A model generated the notes under the pieces. That model saw only the letters and a program-made list of their open reading frames with translations, searched no databases and was not told the origin of the DNA. This document shows positions 1-7,873 of a DNA stretch of 64,000 bases, in pieces; the first letter of the stretch is position 1, and every line of letters starts with the position of its first letter. The stretch comes from Afipia felis ATCC 53690 (GTDB taxonomy: Bacteria; Pseudomonadota; Alphaproteobacteria; Rhizobiales; Xanthobacteraceae). The stretch covers positions 1,240,001-1,304,000 of the forward strand of contig NZ_KB375270.1 of assembly GCF_000314735.2 (NCBI RefSeq), written 5' to 3'. Both the position numbers and the translations under genes were made by a program.

Positions 1-370
1 AGGCGTTGGTACAGGTCTTGCCGATGACGATGCCGAGTTCGCCCTCATACACGACCTTGCCGGCATAGGCTTTCGGCCGCTTGATCGTTGTGTTCGGCGA
101 AGTAATGCTGGAATTCGCCTTGATGAAGTAAAGCGGCTCCGGCGGAATCGACTGCTTCAGTTTCGCCGCGAGTTCACGGAAATTATTCCACAGCGCAACG
201 ATCTTGGTCGGCTCGGACGGCGGCAGCACCTCGACGCTGGAAATCGCCAGCGTCTGCCCCGTGGCCTTGGGCGATGCGAACATGTCGCCAGTATGCTCGG
301 CGATGGTGTCCCCGCTCAGCGTACCGAAGCCCGCCTTGCCGTTCGCACGATATCGAATCCACTGTGTCAT
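1..370 (-). CDS. Fumarylacetoacetate hydrolase family protein (N-terminal part, runs off window)
   Basis: Minus-strand reading from the ATG at 370 gives 123 residues beginning MTQWIRYRANGK and continuing past base 1. It contains the stretches IVALWNNFRELAAKL, PLYFIKANSS and VVYEGELGIVIGK, the pattern that opens the FAH / 2-hydroxyhepta-2,4-diene-1,7-dioate isomerase fold, where EGELGIVIG carries metal-binding acidic residues. FAH-family enzymes cleave or isomerise C-C bonds in dioic acids using Mg2+. It is the last gene of the minus-strand carbon-metabolism group, 41 bases after pyk. The metal site is not complete in the visible part, so the substrate cannot be assigned. Confidence 0.8.
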   Translation of the reverse strand, partial: MTQWIRYRANGKAGFGTLSGDTIAEHTGDMFASPKATGQTLAISSVEVLPPSEPTKIVALWNNFRELAAKLKQSIPPEPLYFIKANSSITSPNTTIKRPKAYAGKVVYEGELGIVIGKTCTNA

Positions 371-410
371 CGTTTCCCCTGCTCTTACGCCTTATGTCGC
401 GCGCTTCCGG

Positions 411-1820
411 TCAGACGGTAACGACGCGGAGATTGTTGGTCGAACCCGATTTGCCGAATGGCACGCCCGCGACCACGACGATGCAGTCGCCGTCCTTCGC
501 AAGCCCGCTGTCCTTGGCATGATGAACCGCATGGCTCACCATTTCGTCATATGACGCAATATCGTCCGAACGCATGCTCGTCGAGCCCCACAGCCAGGCC
601 AGCTGGCGGGCGGTCGACTCATTCGGCGTCACGCTCAGGATCGGCGTCGGCGAACGCTGGCGCGCGATCCGGTAGGCGGTCGCGCCGCTCGAGGTGAACG
701 CCACGATACAGGCGGCACTGATGGAGTCGGCGACCTCCGTGGCCGCCGCCGCGATCGCGTGCTGCGGCAAAGGCTCGACCTGCGGATGCAGCGCCGCGAC
801 GATGCTGCGATACGCCTTGTGCTGCTCGGTCCGGCGGATGATGCGGTCCATCGTCTGGACCGCCTGCACCGGAAACTGCCCCGAAGCGGACTCGGCCGAC
901 AACATCACCGCGTCGGAGCCGTCATAGATCGCGGTCGCGACGTCGGAGGATTCCGCGCGCGTCGGCGTCGGCGTCTGGATCATCGATTCCAGCATCTGGG
1001 TCGCGATGATGACCGGCTTGCCCGCCAGACGGCACAGCCGCACCAGATCTTTCTGCGCGCCCGGCACGTCCTCCGGCGGGATTTCCACGCCGAGATCGCC
1101 GCGCGCCACCATGATGGAATCCGACAGTGCGACGATATCCTCGATCACCGACATCGCCGCCGGCTTCTCGATCTTCGACATCACGCCCGCGCGCCCGCCA
1201 ACCAGCGTGTGCGCCTCGATCAGGTCGGAGGCGCGCTGCACGAACGAGAACGCGACCCAGTCGACGCCAAGCTCGAGGCCGAAGGCGAGATCGACGCGAT
1301 CCTTCTCGGTGATCGGCGACAGCGCCAGAATCGTGTCCGGCAGGTTGACGCCCTTGCGGTCGCTGACGATGCCGCCGGCAATCACCCTGGCATCGATATA
1401 GCCCTCGCCCACGCCGGTCGCCGACAGCCGCACCTTGCCGTCGTCGATCAGAAGCTGGTTGCCCGGCACGATGGCGTCGAACACCTCCTTGTGCGGCAGC
1501 GGCAGGTCGTTGCCCTTCGCAGTCTTTTCGCAGACGAAGCGAACCGTGCTGCCGTTGGTCAGTTCGCGCTTGCCGCCTTCCAGCGGCCCGAGGCGGATCT
1601 TCGGACCCTGCAGATCCTGCAGGATCGCGATCGGCGTGCCGACCTCGCGCTCGACCGCGCGGATCGCCTCATAGCGCGCGCGGTGATCCTCGTGGGTACC
1701 GTGGCTGAAATTGAGCCGGAACATGTCGACCCCGGCATCATAGAGCTTGCGGATCATCTCGGGCGAGGAACTCGCCGGGCCTAGCGTCGCAACGATCTTC
1801 GCGCGCCGATTGCGGCTCAT
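411..1820 (-). CDS. pyk: Pyruvate kinase
   Basis: Pyruvate kinase converts phosphoenolpyruvate and ADP to pyruvate and ATP. The 469-residue protein has the family motifs in order: KIVATLGPAS (8-17), RLNFSHG (35-41), SKIEKP (215-220, with the catalytic Lys), ARGDLGVEIP (239-248), IATQMLESM and TPTRAESSDVA. The ATG at 1820 is preferred over a TTG at 1826 because an AAGGAA ribosome site precedes it. It lies downstream of gcl, hyi, glxR and panE, so it can carry glycerate-derived carbon to pyruvate. Its first 184 codons recur in the chimeric gene at 1887-2867, and the sequence directly upstream is a glxR terminator copy, so its native promoter region appears to have been displaced. Confidence 0.96.
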   Translation of the reverse strand: MSRNRRAKIVATLGPASSSPEMIRKLYDAGVDMFRLNFSHGTHEDHRARYEAIRAVEREVGTPIAILQDLQGPKIRLGPLEGGKRELTNGSTVRFVCEKTAKGNDLPLPHKEVFDAIVPGNQLLIDDGKVRLSATGVGEGYIDARVIAGGIVSDRKGVNLPDTILALSPITEKDRVDLAFGLELGVDWVAFSFVQRASDLIEAHTLVGGRAGVMSKIEKPAAMSVIEDIVALSDSIMVARGDLGVEIPPEDVPGAQKDLVRLCRLAGKPVIIATQMLESMIQTPTPTRAESSDVATAIYDGSDAVMLSAESASGQFPVQAVQTMDRIIRRTEQHKAYRSIVAALHPQVEPLPQHAIAAAATEVADSISAACIVAFTSSGATAYRIARQRSPTPILSVTPNESTARQLAWLWGSTSMRSDDIASYDEMVSHAVHHAKDSGLAKDGDCIVVVAGVPFGKSGSTNNLRVVTV

Positions 1821-1840
1821 CTTCAATTCCTTCCGTCAAT
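1270..1840. repeat. Direct repeat A, copy 1 (pyk 5' region)
   Basis: This 571-base segment of intact pyk plus its leader recurs at 2317-2887, offset by exactly 1047 bases. By eye it differs only at 1791/2838 and 1794/2841, both synonymous. Homology stops at 1840/2887, where the two upstream sequences diverge. Confidence 0.93.
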
Positions 1841-1846
1841 ATAACT

Positions 1847-2316
1847 GGGATATCCGGGGCACGAAGCCCCGGATGTCCGGTATTGCTTACTTCTTGCCGG
1901 CGACCGCGTGGTTGGCCATCAGCTCGAGCGCCTTCACCATGCCCGAGTGATCCCACGCCTTGCCGCCATTGGCCGCACAGGTGTTGAACAATTCCTGCGC
2001 CATCGCGGTGTTCGGCAGCGCCACGCCGAGCGCCTTGGCACCCTGCAGCGCGAGGTTGAGATCCTTCTGGTGCAACTCGATGCGGAAGCCCGGATCGAAG
2101 GTGCGCTTGATCATGCGCTCGCCATGCACCTCGAGGATGCGCGACGACGCAAAGCCGCCCATCAGCGCCTGACGCACCTTGGCCGGATCGGCGCCCGCTT
2201 TCGAGGCAAAGATCAGCGCTTCCGCCACCGCCTCGATGTTGAGCGCGACGATGATCTGGTTCGCGACCTTGGTGGTCTGACCGTCGCCGTTCGCACCGAC
2301 ATGGGTGATGTTCTTG
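1847..2316. repeat. Direct repeat B, copy 1 (glxR 3' end plus terminator)
   Basis: This 470-base segment matches 4073-4542 with an offset of 2226 bases. I count seven differences: three in the noncoding hairpin area (1861, 1865, 1883) and four synonymous in the coding part, about 98.5 per cent identity. It provides the C-terminal half of the chimeric gene. Confidence 0.92.
1853..1873 (-). terminator. Copied glxR terminator-like hairpin, now upstream of intact pyk
   Basis: Perfect 8-bp stem tccggggc / gccccgga with loop acgaa. It duplicates the hairpin at 4079-4099; the two substitutions lie in the loop and leave the stem intact. It sits only about 33 bases upstream of the intact pyk start codon, so it may attenuate read-through from the chimeric gene into pyk. 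Confidence 0.55.
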
Positions 2317-2867
2317 AGCTCGAGGCCGAAGGCGAGATCGACGCGATCCTTCTCGGTGATCGGCGACAGCGCCAGAATCGTGTCCGGCAGGTTGACGCCC
2401 TTGCGGTCGCTGACGATGCCGCCGGCAATCACCCTGGCATCGATATAGCCCTCGCCCACGCCGGTCGCCGACAGCCGCACCTTGCCGTCGTCGATCAGAA
2501 GCTGGTTGCCCGGCACGATGGCGTCGAACACCTCCTTGTGCGGCAGCGGCAGGTCGTTGCCCTTCGCAGTCTTTTCGCAGACGAAGCGAACCGTGCTGCC
2601 GTTGGTCAGTTCGCGCTTGCCGCCTTCCAGCGGCCCGAGGCGGATCTTCGGACCCTGCAGATCCTGCAGGATCGCGATCGGCGTGCCGACCTCGCGCTCG
2701 ACCGCGCGGATCGCCTCATAGCGCGCGCGGTGATCCTCGTGGGTACCGTGGCTGAAATTGAGCCGGAACATGTCGACCCCGGCATCATAGAGCTTGCGGA
2801 TCATCTCGGGCGAGGAACTCGCCGGGCCTAGCGTCGCTACAATCTTCGCGCGCCGATTGCGGCTCAT
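1887..2867 (-). CDS. Chimeric gene: pyruvate kinase N-terminus fused in frame to tartronate semialdehyde reductase C-terminus
   Basis: The 326-residue frame is residues 1-184 of Pyk joined to residues 155-296 of GlxR, with the DNA junction at 2316/2317. It keeps the pyk start and ribosome site and the glxR stop codon. It has the Pyk N-terminal A and B domain segment but lacks the SKIEKP, ARGDLG and MLESM motifs. The GlxR half lacks the NAD-binding Rossmann domain but keeps the TTKVANQ lysine segment and the all-alpha dimerisation domain. Neither parental activity should remain. It may be a recombination relic; a dominant-interfering subunit is possible but speculative. The frame is open, and every coding difference from the parent genes is synonymous. 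Confidence 0.8.
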   Translation of the reverse strand: MSRNRRAKIVATLGPASSSPEMIRKLYDAGVDMFRLNFSHGTHEDHRARYEAIRAVEREVGTPIAILQDLQGPKIRLGPLEGGKRELTNGSTVRFVCEKTAKGNDLPLPHKEVFDAIVPGNQLLIDDGKVRLSATGVGEGYIDARVIAGGIVSDRKGVNLPDTILALSPITEKDRVDLAFGLELKNITHVGANGDGQTTKVANQIIVALNIEAVAEALIFASKAGADPAKVRQALMGGFASSRILEVHGERMIKRTFDPGFRIELHQKDLNLALQGAKALGVALPNTAMAQELFNTCAANGGKAWDHSGMVKALELMANHAVAGKK

Positions 2868-2887
2868 CTTCAATTCCTTCCGTCAAT
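2317..2887. repeat. Direct repeat A, copy 2 (pyk 5' region inside the chimeric gene)
   Basis: Second copy of the pyk 5' segment. It supplies the start codon and first 184 codons of the chimeric gene. Beyond 2887 it continues into sequence absent upstream of intact pyk, probably the original pyk promoter region. Confidence 0.93.
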
Positions 2888-3025
2888 TCCCAGGACAATC
2901 ATTGCCCCAGATAATCCGATTCAAGCTGCAAATAAATATATCCTGCACGACATGCGCGCGAAAACGGGCAATCGCAGGGAGAGTTTGCGCACGCCGGAGC
3001 AAACATCCGGCATGCGCATGTCAAA
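2888..3025. promoter_or_regulatory. Probable native pyk upstream region
   Basis: A 138-base AT-richer gap between panE and the chimeric gene. It directly precedes the pyk-derived start and ribosome site at 2867, whereas intact pyk at 1820 has a glxR terminator copy there instead. By position it is the best candidate for the original pyk promoter, now driving the chimera. I could not pick convincing -35/-10 boxes by eye. Confidence 0.4.
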
Positions 3026-4045
3026 TCAGGCCGACACCGCTTCGGGAGCGCGGACTTCATCCGGGAACGTTGGATAGACGCCGTTGGAGCGGCCCATCTG
3101 CTGCACCAGCGCCAGCACCGTGTCGATATACGGCGTCTTGATGTTGGCGAGATGTCCCATCTCCTGCACCGAGGTCAGAAGCGCATCAATCTCCAGCGGA
3201 CGCCTCTTGTCGAGATCCTGCAGCATCGAGGTGCGGTGCGCACCTACACCGGCGGCGCCGTTGATGCGCCGCTCCACGTCGACGCGGAAATTGGCGCCGA
3301 AATGCTGACCGATCTGCTGCGCCTCGAGCATCATGTTCTTCGCAACCGCGCGCGTGCCAGGATCGGTCGCGACGATGTCGAGCGTGGCGTGGGTGAGAGC
3401 GGACAGCGGATTAAAGCAGAGGTTGCCCCACAGTTTGATCCAGATGTCGTCGCGGATGTCGTCATACAGGCGCGGCTTCAGCCCGCCCGCGGTGAGCGCG
3501 TCGGCGAATTTGGTCAGGCGCTCGCTCGGCTGACGATTCGGTTCGCCGAGACCGAACTGATCGCCGTAGATATGCTTGATGACGCCCGGCTCCGTGATCT
3601 CGGTCGCCGGATAGACGGTGGCGCCGATGATGCGCTGTGGGCCGATCGCATTCCACTGGCGGTTGTCGGGATCGACGCTCTTGAGCCGCAGCGAACCGAA
3701 CTTCTCGTCGAGGCCATAGAAATACCACCACGGCACGCCGTTCTGCGCGGTGACGACCACCGTGTTCGGGCCGAGCAGCGGCTTGAGCTGATCGACCGAC
3801 TCCCACGCCTGGTGCGCTTTCAGCGCGATAATGATGTAATCCTGAGGGCCCAGTTCCTTGGGATCGTTGGTCGCCGGCATGTCAGCCGACAATTCCTTGT
3901 CCTTGAACACGACCTTCAGGCCGTTGGCCTTGATGGCGGCAAGGTGGGGTCCGCGCGCGACGAGCGAAACATCGACGCCGCCACGTTTCATCATCACGGC
4001 CATATAGCCGCCGATCGCGCCAGCACCGAAAATACAAACCTTCAT
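3026..4045 (-). CDS. panE: Ketopantoate reductase family 2-oxoacid reductase (PanE/ApbA-like)
   Basis: PanE-type enzymes reduce 2-oxoacids with NADPH, classically 2-dehydropantoate to pantoate. The 339-residue protein opens with a Rossmann fold (FGAGAIGGYMAVM, 6-18), followed by VTAQNGVPWWYF and the C-terminal KLWGNLCFNPLSALT segment that forms the ApbA helical domain. The start at 4045 has a gaggggtcc ribosome site. It lies between glxR and pyk in a glyoxylate operon, so its real substrate may be a different 2-oxoacid such as hydroxypyruvate or tartronate semialdehyde. The gene symbol denotes the family, not a proven pantothenate role. Confidence 0.8.
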   Translation of the reverse strand: MKVCIFGAGAIGGYMAVMMKRGGVDVSLVARGPHLAAIKANGLKVVFKDKELSADMPATNDPKELGPQDYIIIALKAHQAWESVDQLKPLLGPNTVVVTAQNGVPWWYFYGLDEKFGSLRLKSVDPDNRQWNAIGPQRIIGATVYPATEITEPGVIKHIYGDQFGLGEPNRQPSERLTKFADALTAGGLKPRLYDDIRDDIWIKLWGNLCFNPLSALTHATLDIVATDPGTRAVAKNMMLEAQQIGQHFGANFRVDVERRINGAAGVGAHRTSMLQDLDKRRPLEIDALLTSVQEMGHLANIKTPYIDTVLALVQQMGRSNGVYPTFPDEVRAPEAVSA

Positions 4046-4072
4046 GGACCCCTCCTAAAATTATTGTTCTGG

Positions 4073-4542
4073 GGGATATCCGGGGCGCGAGGCCCCGGAT
4101 GTCCGGTATCGCTTACTTCTTGCCGGCGACCGCGTGGTTGGCCATCAGCTCGAGCGCCTTCACCATGCCCGAGTGATCCCACGCCTTGCCGCCATTGGCC
4201 GCACAGGTGTTGAACAATTCCTGCGCCATCGCGGTGTTCGGCAGCGCCACGCCGAGCGCCTTGGCACCCTGCAGCGCGAGGTTGAGATCCTTCTGGTGCA
4301 GTTCGATGCGGAAGCCTGGATCGAAGGTGCGCTTGATCATGCGCTCGCCATGCACCTCGAGGATGCGCGACGACGCAAAGCCGCCCATCAGCGCCTGACG
4401 CACCTTGGCCGGATCGGCGCCCGCTTTCGAGGCAAAGATCAGAGCTTCCGCCACCGCCTCGATGTTGAGCGCGACGATGATCTGGTTCGCGACCTTGGTG
4501 GTCTGACCGTCGCCGTTCGCACCGACATGGGTGATGTTCTTG
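4073..4542. repeat. Direct repeat B, copy 2 (native glxR 3' end)
   Basis: Native location of the segment copied at 1847-2316. It covers the last 142 codons of glxR, its stop codon and the GC-rich hairpin after it. A heptamer agctcga lies just beyond the end, at 4549-4555, and the same heptamer opens pyk repeat A at 1270. Confidence 0.92.
4079..4099 (-). terminator. glxR 3' hairpin
   Basis: Stem tccggggc / gccccgga around loop gcgag, directly after the glxR stop codon, followed on the minus strand by an AT-rich stretch (ataatttt). It lies between glxR and panE, so it could set a polarity step inside the operon. Confidence 0.6.
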
Positions 4543-5003
4543 CCCATCAGCTCGAAATACGGCTTCACGGTTGCGAAGTCGTCGTCGTGACCGCCGACCA
4601 TGATGGTGAGCGACGCGGCCTTGGCACCGACCTCACCGCCGGAGACCGGCGCATCGAGATAGCGCGCGCCGAGCTTTTCGACCTTCGCGGCGAACTTCTT
4701 GGTTTCGATCGGCGAGATCGAGCTCATGTCGACCACGATCTTGCCCTTGCCGAGATGCTCGGCGACGCCGTTCTCTCCGAACAGCACGGATTCGACGTGC
4801 GGCGTATCCGGCACCATGATGATGATGATGTCGGCGTTCTTCGCGACTTCGGCAGCGTTCTTGGCAACCTTGCCCTTCTTGGAAAGATCGGCCGGCACGC
4901 CTTCGATAGTGTAAAGGTGAACCTCGTGACCGGCGGCGATCAGATGACCGGCCATCGGCGCACCCATCGTGCCCAGTCCGATGAAGCCCAGTTTCTTTGA
5001 CAT
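4113..5003 (-). CDS. glxR: 2-hydroxy-3-oxopropionate (tartronate semialdehyde) reductase
   Basis: Reduces tartronate semialdehyde to D-glycerate with NAD(P)H, the step after Gcl. The 296-residue beta-hydroxyacid dehydrogenase has the dinucleotide motif GLGTMGAPMAG (9-19), the substrate loop DAPVSGG (117-123) and the catalytic lysine segment TTKVANQ (K170). A gggag ribosome site precedes the ATG at 5003. It follows hyi by about 40 bases on the minus strand. Its last 142 codons are duplicated in the chimeric gene at 1887-2867 with an identical amino-acid sequence. Confidence 0.94.
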   Translation of the reverse strand: MSKKLGFIGLGTMGAPMAGHLIAAGHEVHLYTIEGVPADLSKKGKVAKNAAEVAKNADIIIIMVPDTPHVESVLFGENGVAEHLGKGKIVVDMSSISPIETKKFAAKVEKLGARYLDAPVSGGEVGAKAASLTIMVGGHDDDFATVKPYFELMGKNITHVGANGDGQTTKVANQIIVALNIEAVAEALIFASKAGADPAKVRQALMGGFASSRILEVHGERMIKRTFDPGFRIELHQKDLNLALQGAKALGVALPNTAMAQELFNTCAANGGKAWDHSGMVKALELMANHAVAGKK

Positions 5004-5043
5004 CTAAAAACTCCCTCGTGGATTTCTGAAACGGCGTCAGGCG

Positions 5044-5814
5044 TTACTTCGGCAACCAGCCAAGCCCTGCGACCGTATCGGTCTTAGGCTTGTACTCGGC
5101 ACCGATCCAGCCTTTGTAGCCGATCTTGTCGATGAACTCGTACAGGAAGGGATAGTTGATCTCGCCCGTGCCCGGCTCGTTGCGGCCCGGATTGTCCGCA
5201 AGCTGGATGTGCGCGATCTTGGGCAAGTTAGCCTCGATCGTGCGGGCCAGGTCGCCCTCCATGATCTGCATGTGATAAATATCGTACTGGTCGTAGAGGT
5301 TGTCCGAACCGACCTCGGCGATGATGTCCAGCGCCTGCTTGGTGTGGGTCAGGAAGAAGCCCGGAATGTCGCGGGTGTTGATCGGCTCGATCAGCAGCTT
5401 GATACCCTCGTTCTTGAGCGCGGAGGCTGCGAACTTCAGGTTCGAGATCAGCGTGTCGTGATGCTTCTTCGCATCGGCACCCTGCGGCAGAATGCCAACG
5501 AGACAATTGAGCTGCGTGCACTTCAGCGCCTTGGCGTAGCTGATCGCCTTGGTGACGCCGGCGTTGAACTCGTCAACGCGGTCCGGGAAGATCGCGATGC
5601 CGCGCTCGCCCTTCCCCCAATCGCCCGCGGGCAGATTGTGAAGGACCTGCGTCAGACCGTGCGTCGAAAGCTGCTTGGCCAGTTCCTCAGCCGGGAAATC
5701 GTAGGGAAACAGATATTCAACGCCCTTGAAGCCGGCCTTCGCCGCGGCGGCGAAGCGCTCCATGAACGGCATTTCGTTGAACAACATCGTGAGATTGGCT
5801 GCAAAGCGCGGCAA
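5044..5814 (-). CDS. hyi: Hydroxypyruvate isomerase
   Basis: Interconverts hydroxypyruvate and tartronate semialdehyde in glyoxylate metabolism. The protein is a TIM barrel of the xylose-isomerase-like family, with PRFAANLTMLF, GFKGVEYLFPYDF, LHNLPAGDWGKGERGIA, LLIEPINTRDIPGFF, QYDIYHMQIMEGDL and IGAEYKPK, closely matching the E. coli Hyi pattern as I remember it. An ATG at 5829 is possible, but its codons aaggagg form an ideal ribosome site 5 bases before a TTG at 5814, and the TTG start aligns with the E. coli N-terminus. It is the second gene of the operon, 53 bases after gcl. Confidence 0.94.
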   Translation of the reverse strand: MPRFAANLTMLFNEMPFMERFAAAAKAGFKGVEYLFPYDFPAEELAKQLSTHGLTQVLHNLPAGDWGKGERGIAIFPDRVDEFNAGVTKAISYAKALKCTQLNCLVGILPQGADAKKHHDTLISNLKFAASALKNEGIKLLIEPINTRDIPGFFLTHTKQALDIIAEVGSDNLYDQYDIYHMQIMEGDLARTIEANLPKIAHIQLADNPGRNEPGTGEINYPFLYEFIDKIGYKGWIGAEYKPKTDTVAGLGWLPK

Positions 5815-5867
5815 AGCGCCCTCCTTCATTTCCAGTTTGTGACAGGTTGCGGGATCGCCGCTGCAGC

Positions 5868-7661
5868 CTAGACGGGCTGCAGCTTGCGAGGATTACCCTT
5901 ACCTGCCGGCACTTCGTCAAGCGGAAGGTCGAGGACCTCCTCGAACTCGACGACATTGTCGATCTCGGTGCCCATGGAGATGTTGGTCACACGTTCGAGA
6001 ATGAACTCGACGACCACCGGCACGCTGAATTCCTTCATCCACTTGCGCGCCTGCGTGAAGGCAGCCTGCGCATTCTTCGGGTCGGTCACACGGATCGCCT
6101 TGCAGCCGAGGCCTTCCGCGACCTTGACATGGTCGACGCCGTATTCGCCGATCTCCGGCGTATTGACGTTGTTGAACGAGAGCTGGACCTCGTAATCCAT
6201 GTCGAAGCCGCGCTGCGCCTGACGGATCAGCCCGAGATAGGAGTTGTTCACGAGAACGTGGATGTAAGGCAGTTTGAACTGCGCGCCGACTGCAAGCTCC
6301 TCAATCAGGAACTGGAAGTCGTAATCACCCGACAACGCGACGATTTCGCGATCCGGATCGGCCGCGCGCACGCCGAGCGCCGCGGGCAGCGTCCAGCCGA
6401 GCGGACCCGCCTGACCGGCGTTGATCCAGTGGTTCGGCTTGTAGACGCCGAGGAATTGGCCACCCGCGATCTGCGACAGACCGATGACGCTGACGTAGCA
6501 GGTGTCGCGACCGAACGCCTTGCTCATCTCCTCGTAGACGCGCTGCGGCTTGATCGGCACGTTGTCGTAATGGCTCTTGCGCAGCATGGTGCGCTTGCGA
6601 TCCTGACACGCCGCTGGCCAGGCCTGACGCTCCTTGAGCTTGCCGGCCTTCTTCCATTCCTTCGCGACCTGCACGAACAGTTCGAGAGCCGCCTTGGCGT
6701 CGGAGACGATGCCGAGATCGGGGTTGAACACGCGCCCGATCTGTGTCGGCTCGATGTCGACGTGAACGAACTTGCGGCCCTTGGTATAGGTCTCGATCGA
6801 ACCGGTGTGGCGATTGGCCCAGCGATTGCCGATGCCAAGCACGAAATCGGATTCGAGCATGGTCGCGTTGCCGTAGCGGTGGCTGGTCTGCAGACCGACC
6901 ATGCCTGCCATCAGCACGTGGTCGTCGGGAATGGAGCCCCACCCCATCAGCGTCGGGATTACCGGCACGTTCAGCGTCTCCGCGAACTGCACCAGAAGAT
7001 CGGACGCACCGGCGCCAATGATGCCGCCACCGGCGACGATCAGCGGCTTCTCGGCGGCGTTGAGCATCTCAAGCGCCTTCTCGACCTGCTTGCGGGTCGC
7101 CGATGGCTTGTAGACCGGCAGCGGCGCGTAGGTGTCCTCGTCGAACTCGATCTCGGCCATCTGCACATCGATCGGCAGATCGATCAGCACCGGACCAGGA
7201 CGGCCCGAGCGCATGATGTGGAACGCCTGCTGGAATACGCGCGGCACGAGCGCGGGCTCGCGCACCGTCACCGCCCACTTGGTGACCGGCTTGGCGATCG
7301 ACTCGATATCGACGGCCTGGAAATCTTCCTTGTAGAGGCGCGCACGCGGCGCCTGCCCGGTAATGCATAGGATCGGAATCGAATCCGCGCTCGCCGAATA
7401 GAGGCCGGTGATCATATCGGTGCCGGCGGGACCCGAGGTGCCGATGCAGATGCCGATGTTGCCGGGCTTGGTGCGGGTATAGCCCTCGGCCATGTGGGAA
7501 GCGCCTTCGACGTGGCGAGCCAGCACATGCTTGATCGAACCGCGCTTCTTCAACGCCGAATAAAGCGGATTGATCGCAGCGCCGGGAACGCCGAACGCCT
7601 GAACGATGCCTTCCTTCTCCAGAACGGCGACAGCGGCGTCGATAGCTCTCATACGGGCCAT
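5868..7661 (-). CDS. gcl: Glyoxylate carboligase (tartronate-semialdehyde synthase)
   Basis: A thiamine-diphosphate enzyme that condenses two glyoxylates into tartronate semialdehyde with loss of CO2. The 597-residue protein resembles E. coli Gcl throughout: [52 protein letters not shown] cut into its usual blocks, [13 protein letters not shown], the central [15 protein letters not shown], and the ThDP/Mg site around [18 protein letters not shown] with [12 protein letters not shown]. The ATG at 7661 has a gggagag ribosome site. It is the first gene of the operon and transcribes away from the IclR regulator at 7874. Glyoxylate could come from glycolate, allantoin or oxalate metabolism. Confidence 0.97.
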   Translation of the reverse strand: MARMRAIDAAVAVLEKEGIVQAFGVPGAAINPLYSALKKRGSIKHVLARHVEGASHMAEGYTRTKPGNIGICIGTSGPAGTDMITGLYSASADSIPILCITGQAPRARLYKEDFQAVDIESIAKPVTKWAVTVREPALVPRVFQQAFHIMRSGRPGPVLIDLPIDVQMAEIEFDEDTYAPLPVYKPSATRKQVEKALEMLNAAEKPLIVAGGGIIGAGASDLLVQFAETLNVPVIPTLMGWGSIPDDHVLMAGMVGLQTSHRYGNATMLESDFVLGIGNRWANRHTGSIETYTKGRKFVHVDIEPTQIGRVFNPDLGIVSDAKAALELFVQVAKEWKKAGKLKERQAWPAACQDRKRTMLRKSHYDNVPIKPQRVYEEMSKAFGRDTCYVSVIGLSQIAGGQFLGVYKPNHWINAGQAGPLGWTLPAALGVRAADPDREIVALSGDYDFQFLIEELAVGAQFKLPYIHVLVNNSYLGLIRQAQRGFDMDYEVQLSFNNVNTPEIGEYGVDHVKVAEGLGCKAIRVTDPKNAQAAFTQARKWMKEFSVPVVVEFILERVTNISMGTEIDNVVEFEEVLDLPLDEVPAGKGNPRKLQPV

Positions 7662-7690
7662 GAAGGCTCTCCCTGAATTATTTTTCTGAC

Positions 7691-7707
7691 TGGCATACTG
7701 AATGCCA
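7691..7707. promoter_or_regulatory. Candidate IclR-type operator upstream of gcl
   Basis: Perfect 17-base inverted repeat, tggcat-actga-atgcca, centred about 38 bases upstream of the gcl start codon. Its TGG...CCA ends and AT core resemble the palindromes reported for IclR/AllR-family regulators, and an IclR-family gene is divergently encoded next to it. The binding assignment is inference. Confidence 0.5.
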
Positions 7708-7720
7708 AAAGGTTTTATTC

Positions 7721-7791
7721 GTCAACTCATTTCAGAATATTTTTCCAGTTTTGTCTATTGATATTTTATTCTATAGGATCAATAAGTTGAC
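7721..7791. promoter_or_regulatory. Nested inverted repeats in the gcl-iclR intergenic region
   Basis: Gtcaact (7721-7727) pairs with agttgac (7785-7791), and inside it tattgat (7756-7762) pairs with atcaata (7778-7784). The 212-base spacer (7662-7873) is strongly AT-rich compared with its surroundings and must contain both divergent promoters. These dyads are candidate sites for the regulator's second operator or for autoregulation. Confidence 0.4.
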
Positions 7792-7873
7792 CTTATAAAT
7801 CGTTTGATCAGGTTTCATTATAAAAAATATTTCCGTAATATGCGAAGAAACGGCAACTCTGGAGTCAGACCCA

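Noticed and set aside
759..1784. Long plus-strand frame of 341 codons opposite pyk
   Set aside because: It is the mirror of the pyk coding frame in GC-rich DNA. It is Arg/Asp/His-rich, has no motif, and repeats at 1908-2831 only because pyk is duplicated.
5847..7370. 507-codon frame on the plus strand opposite gcl
   Set aside because: Antisense shadow of gcl. High Arg/Asp/Leu/His content and no ribosome site or domain.
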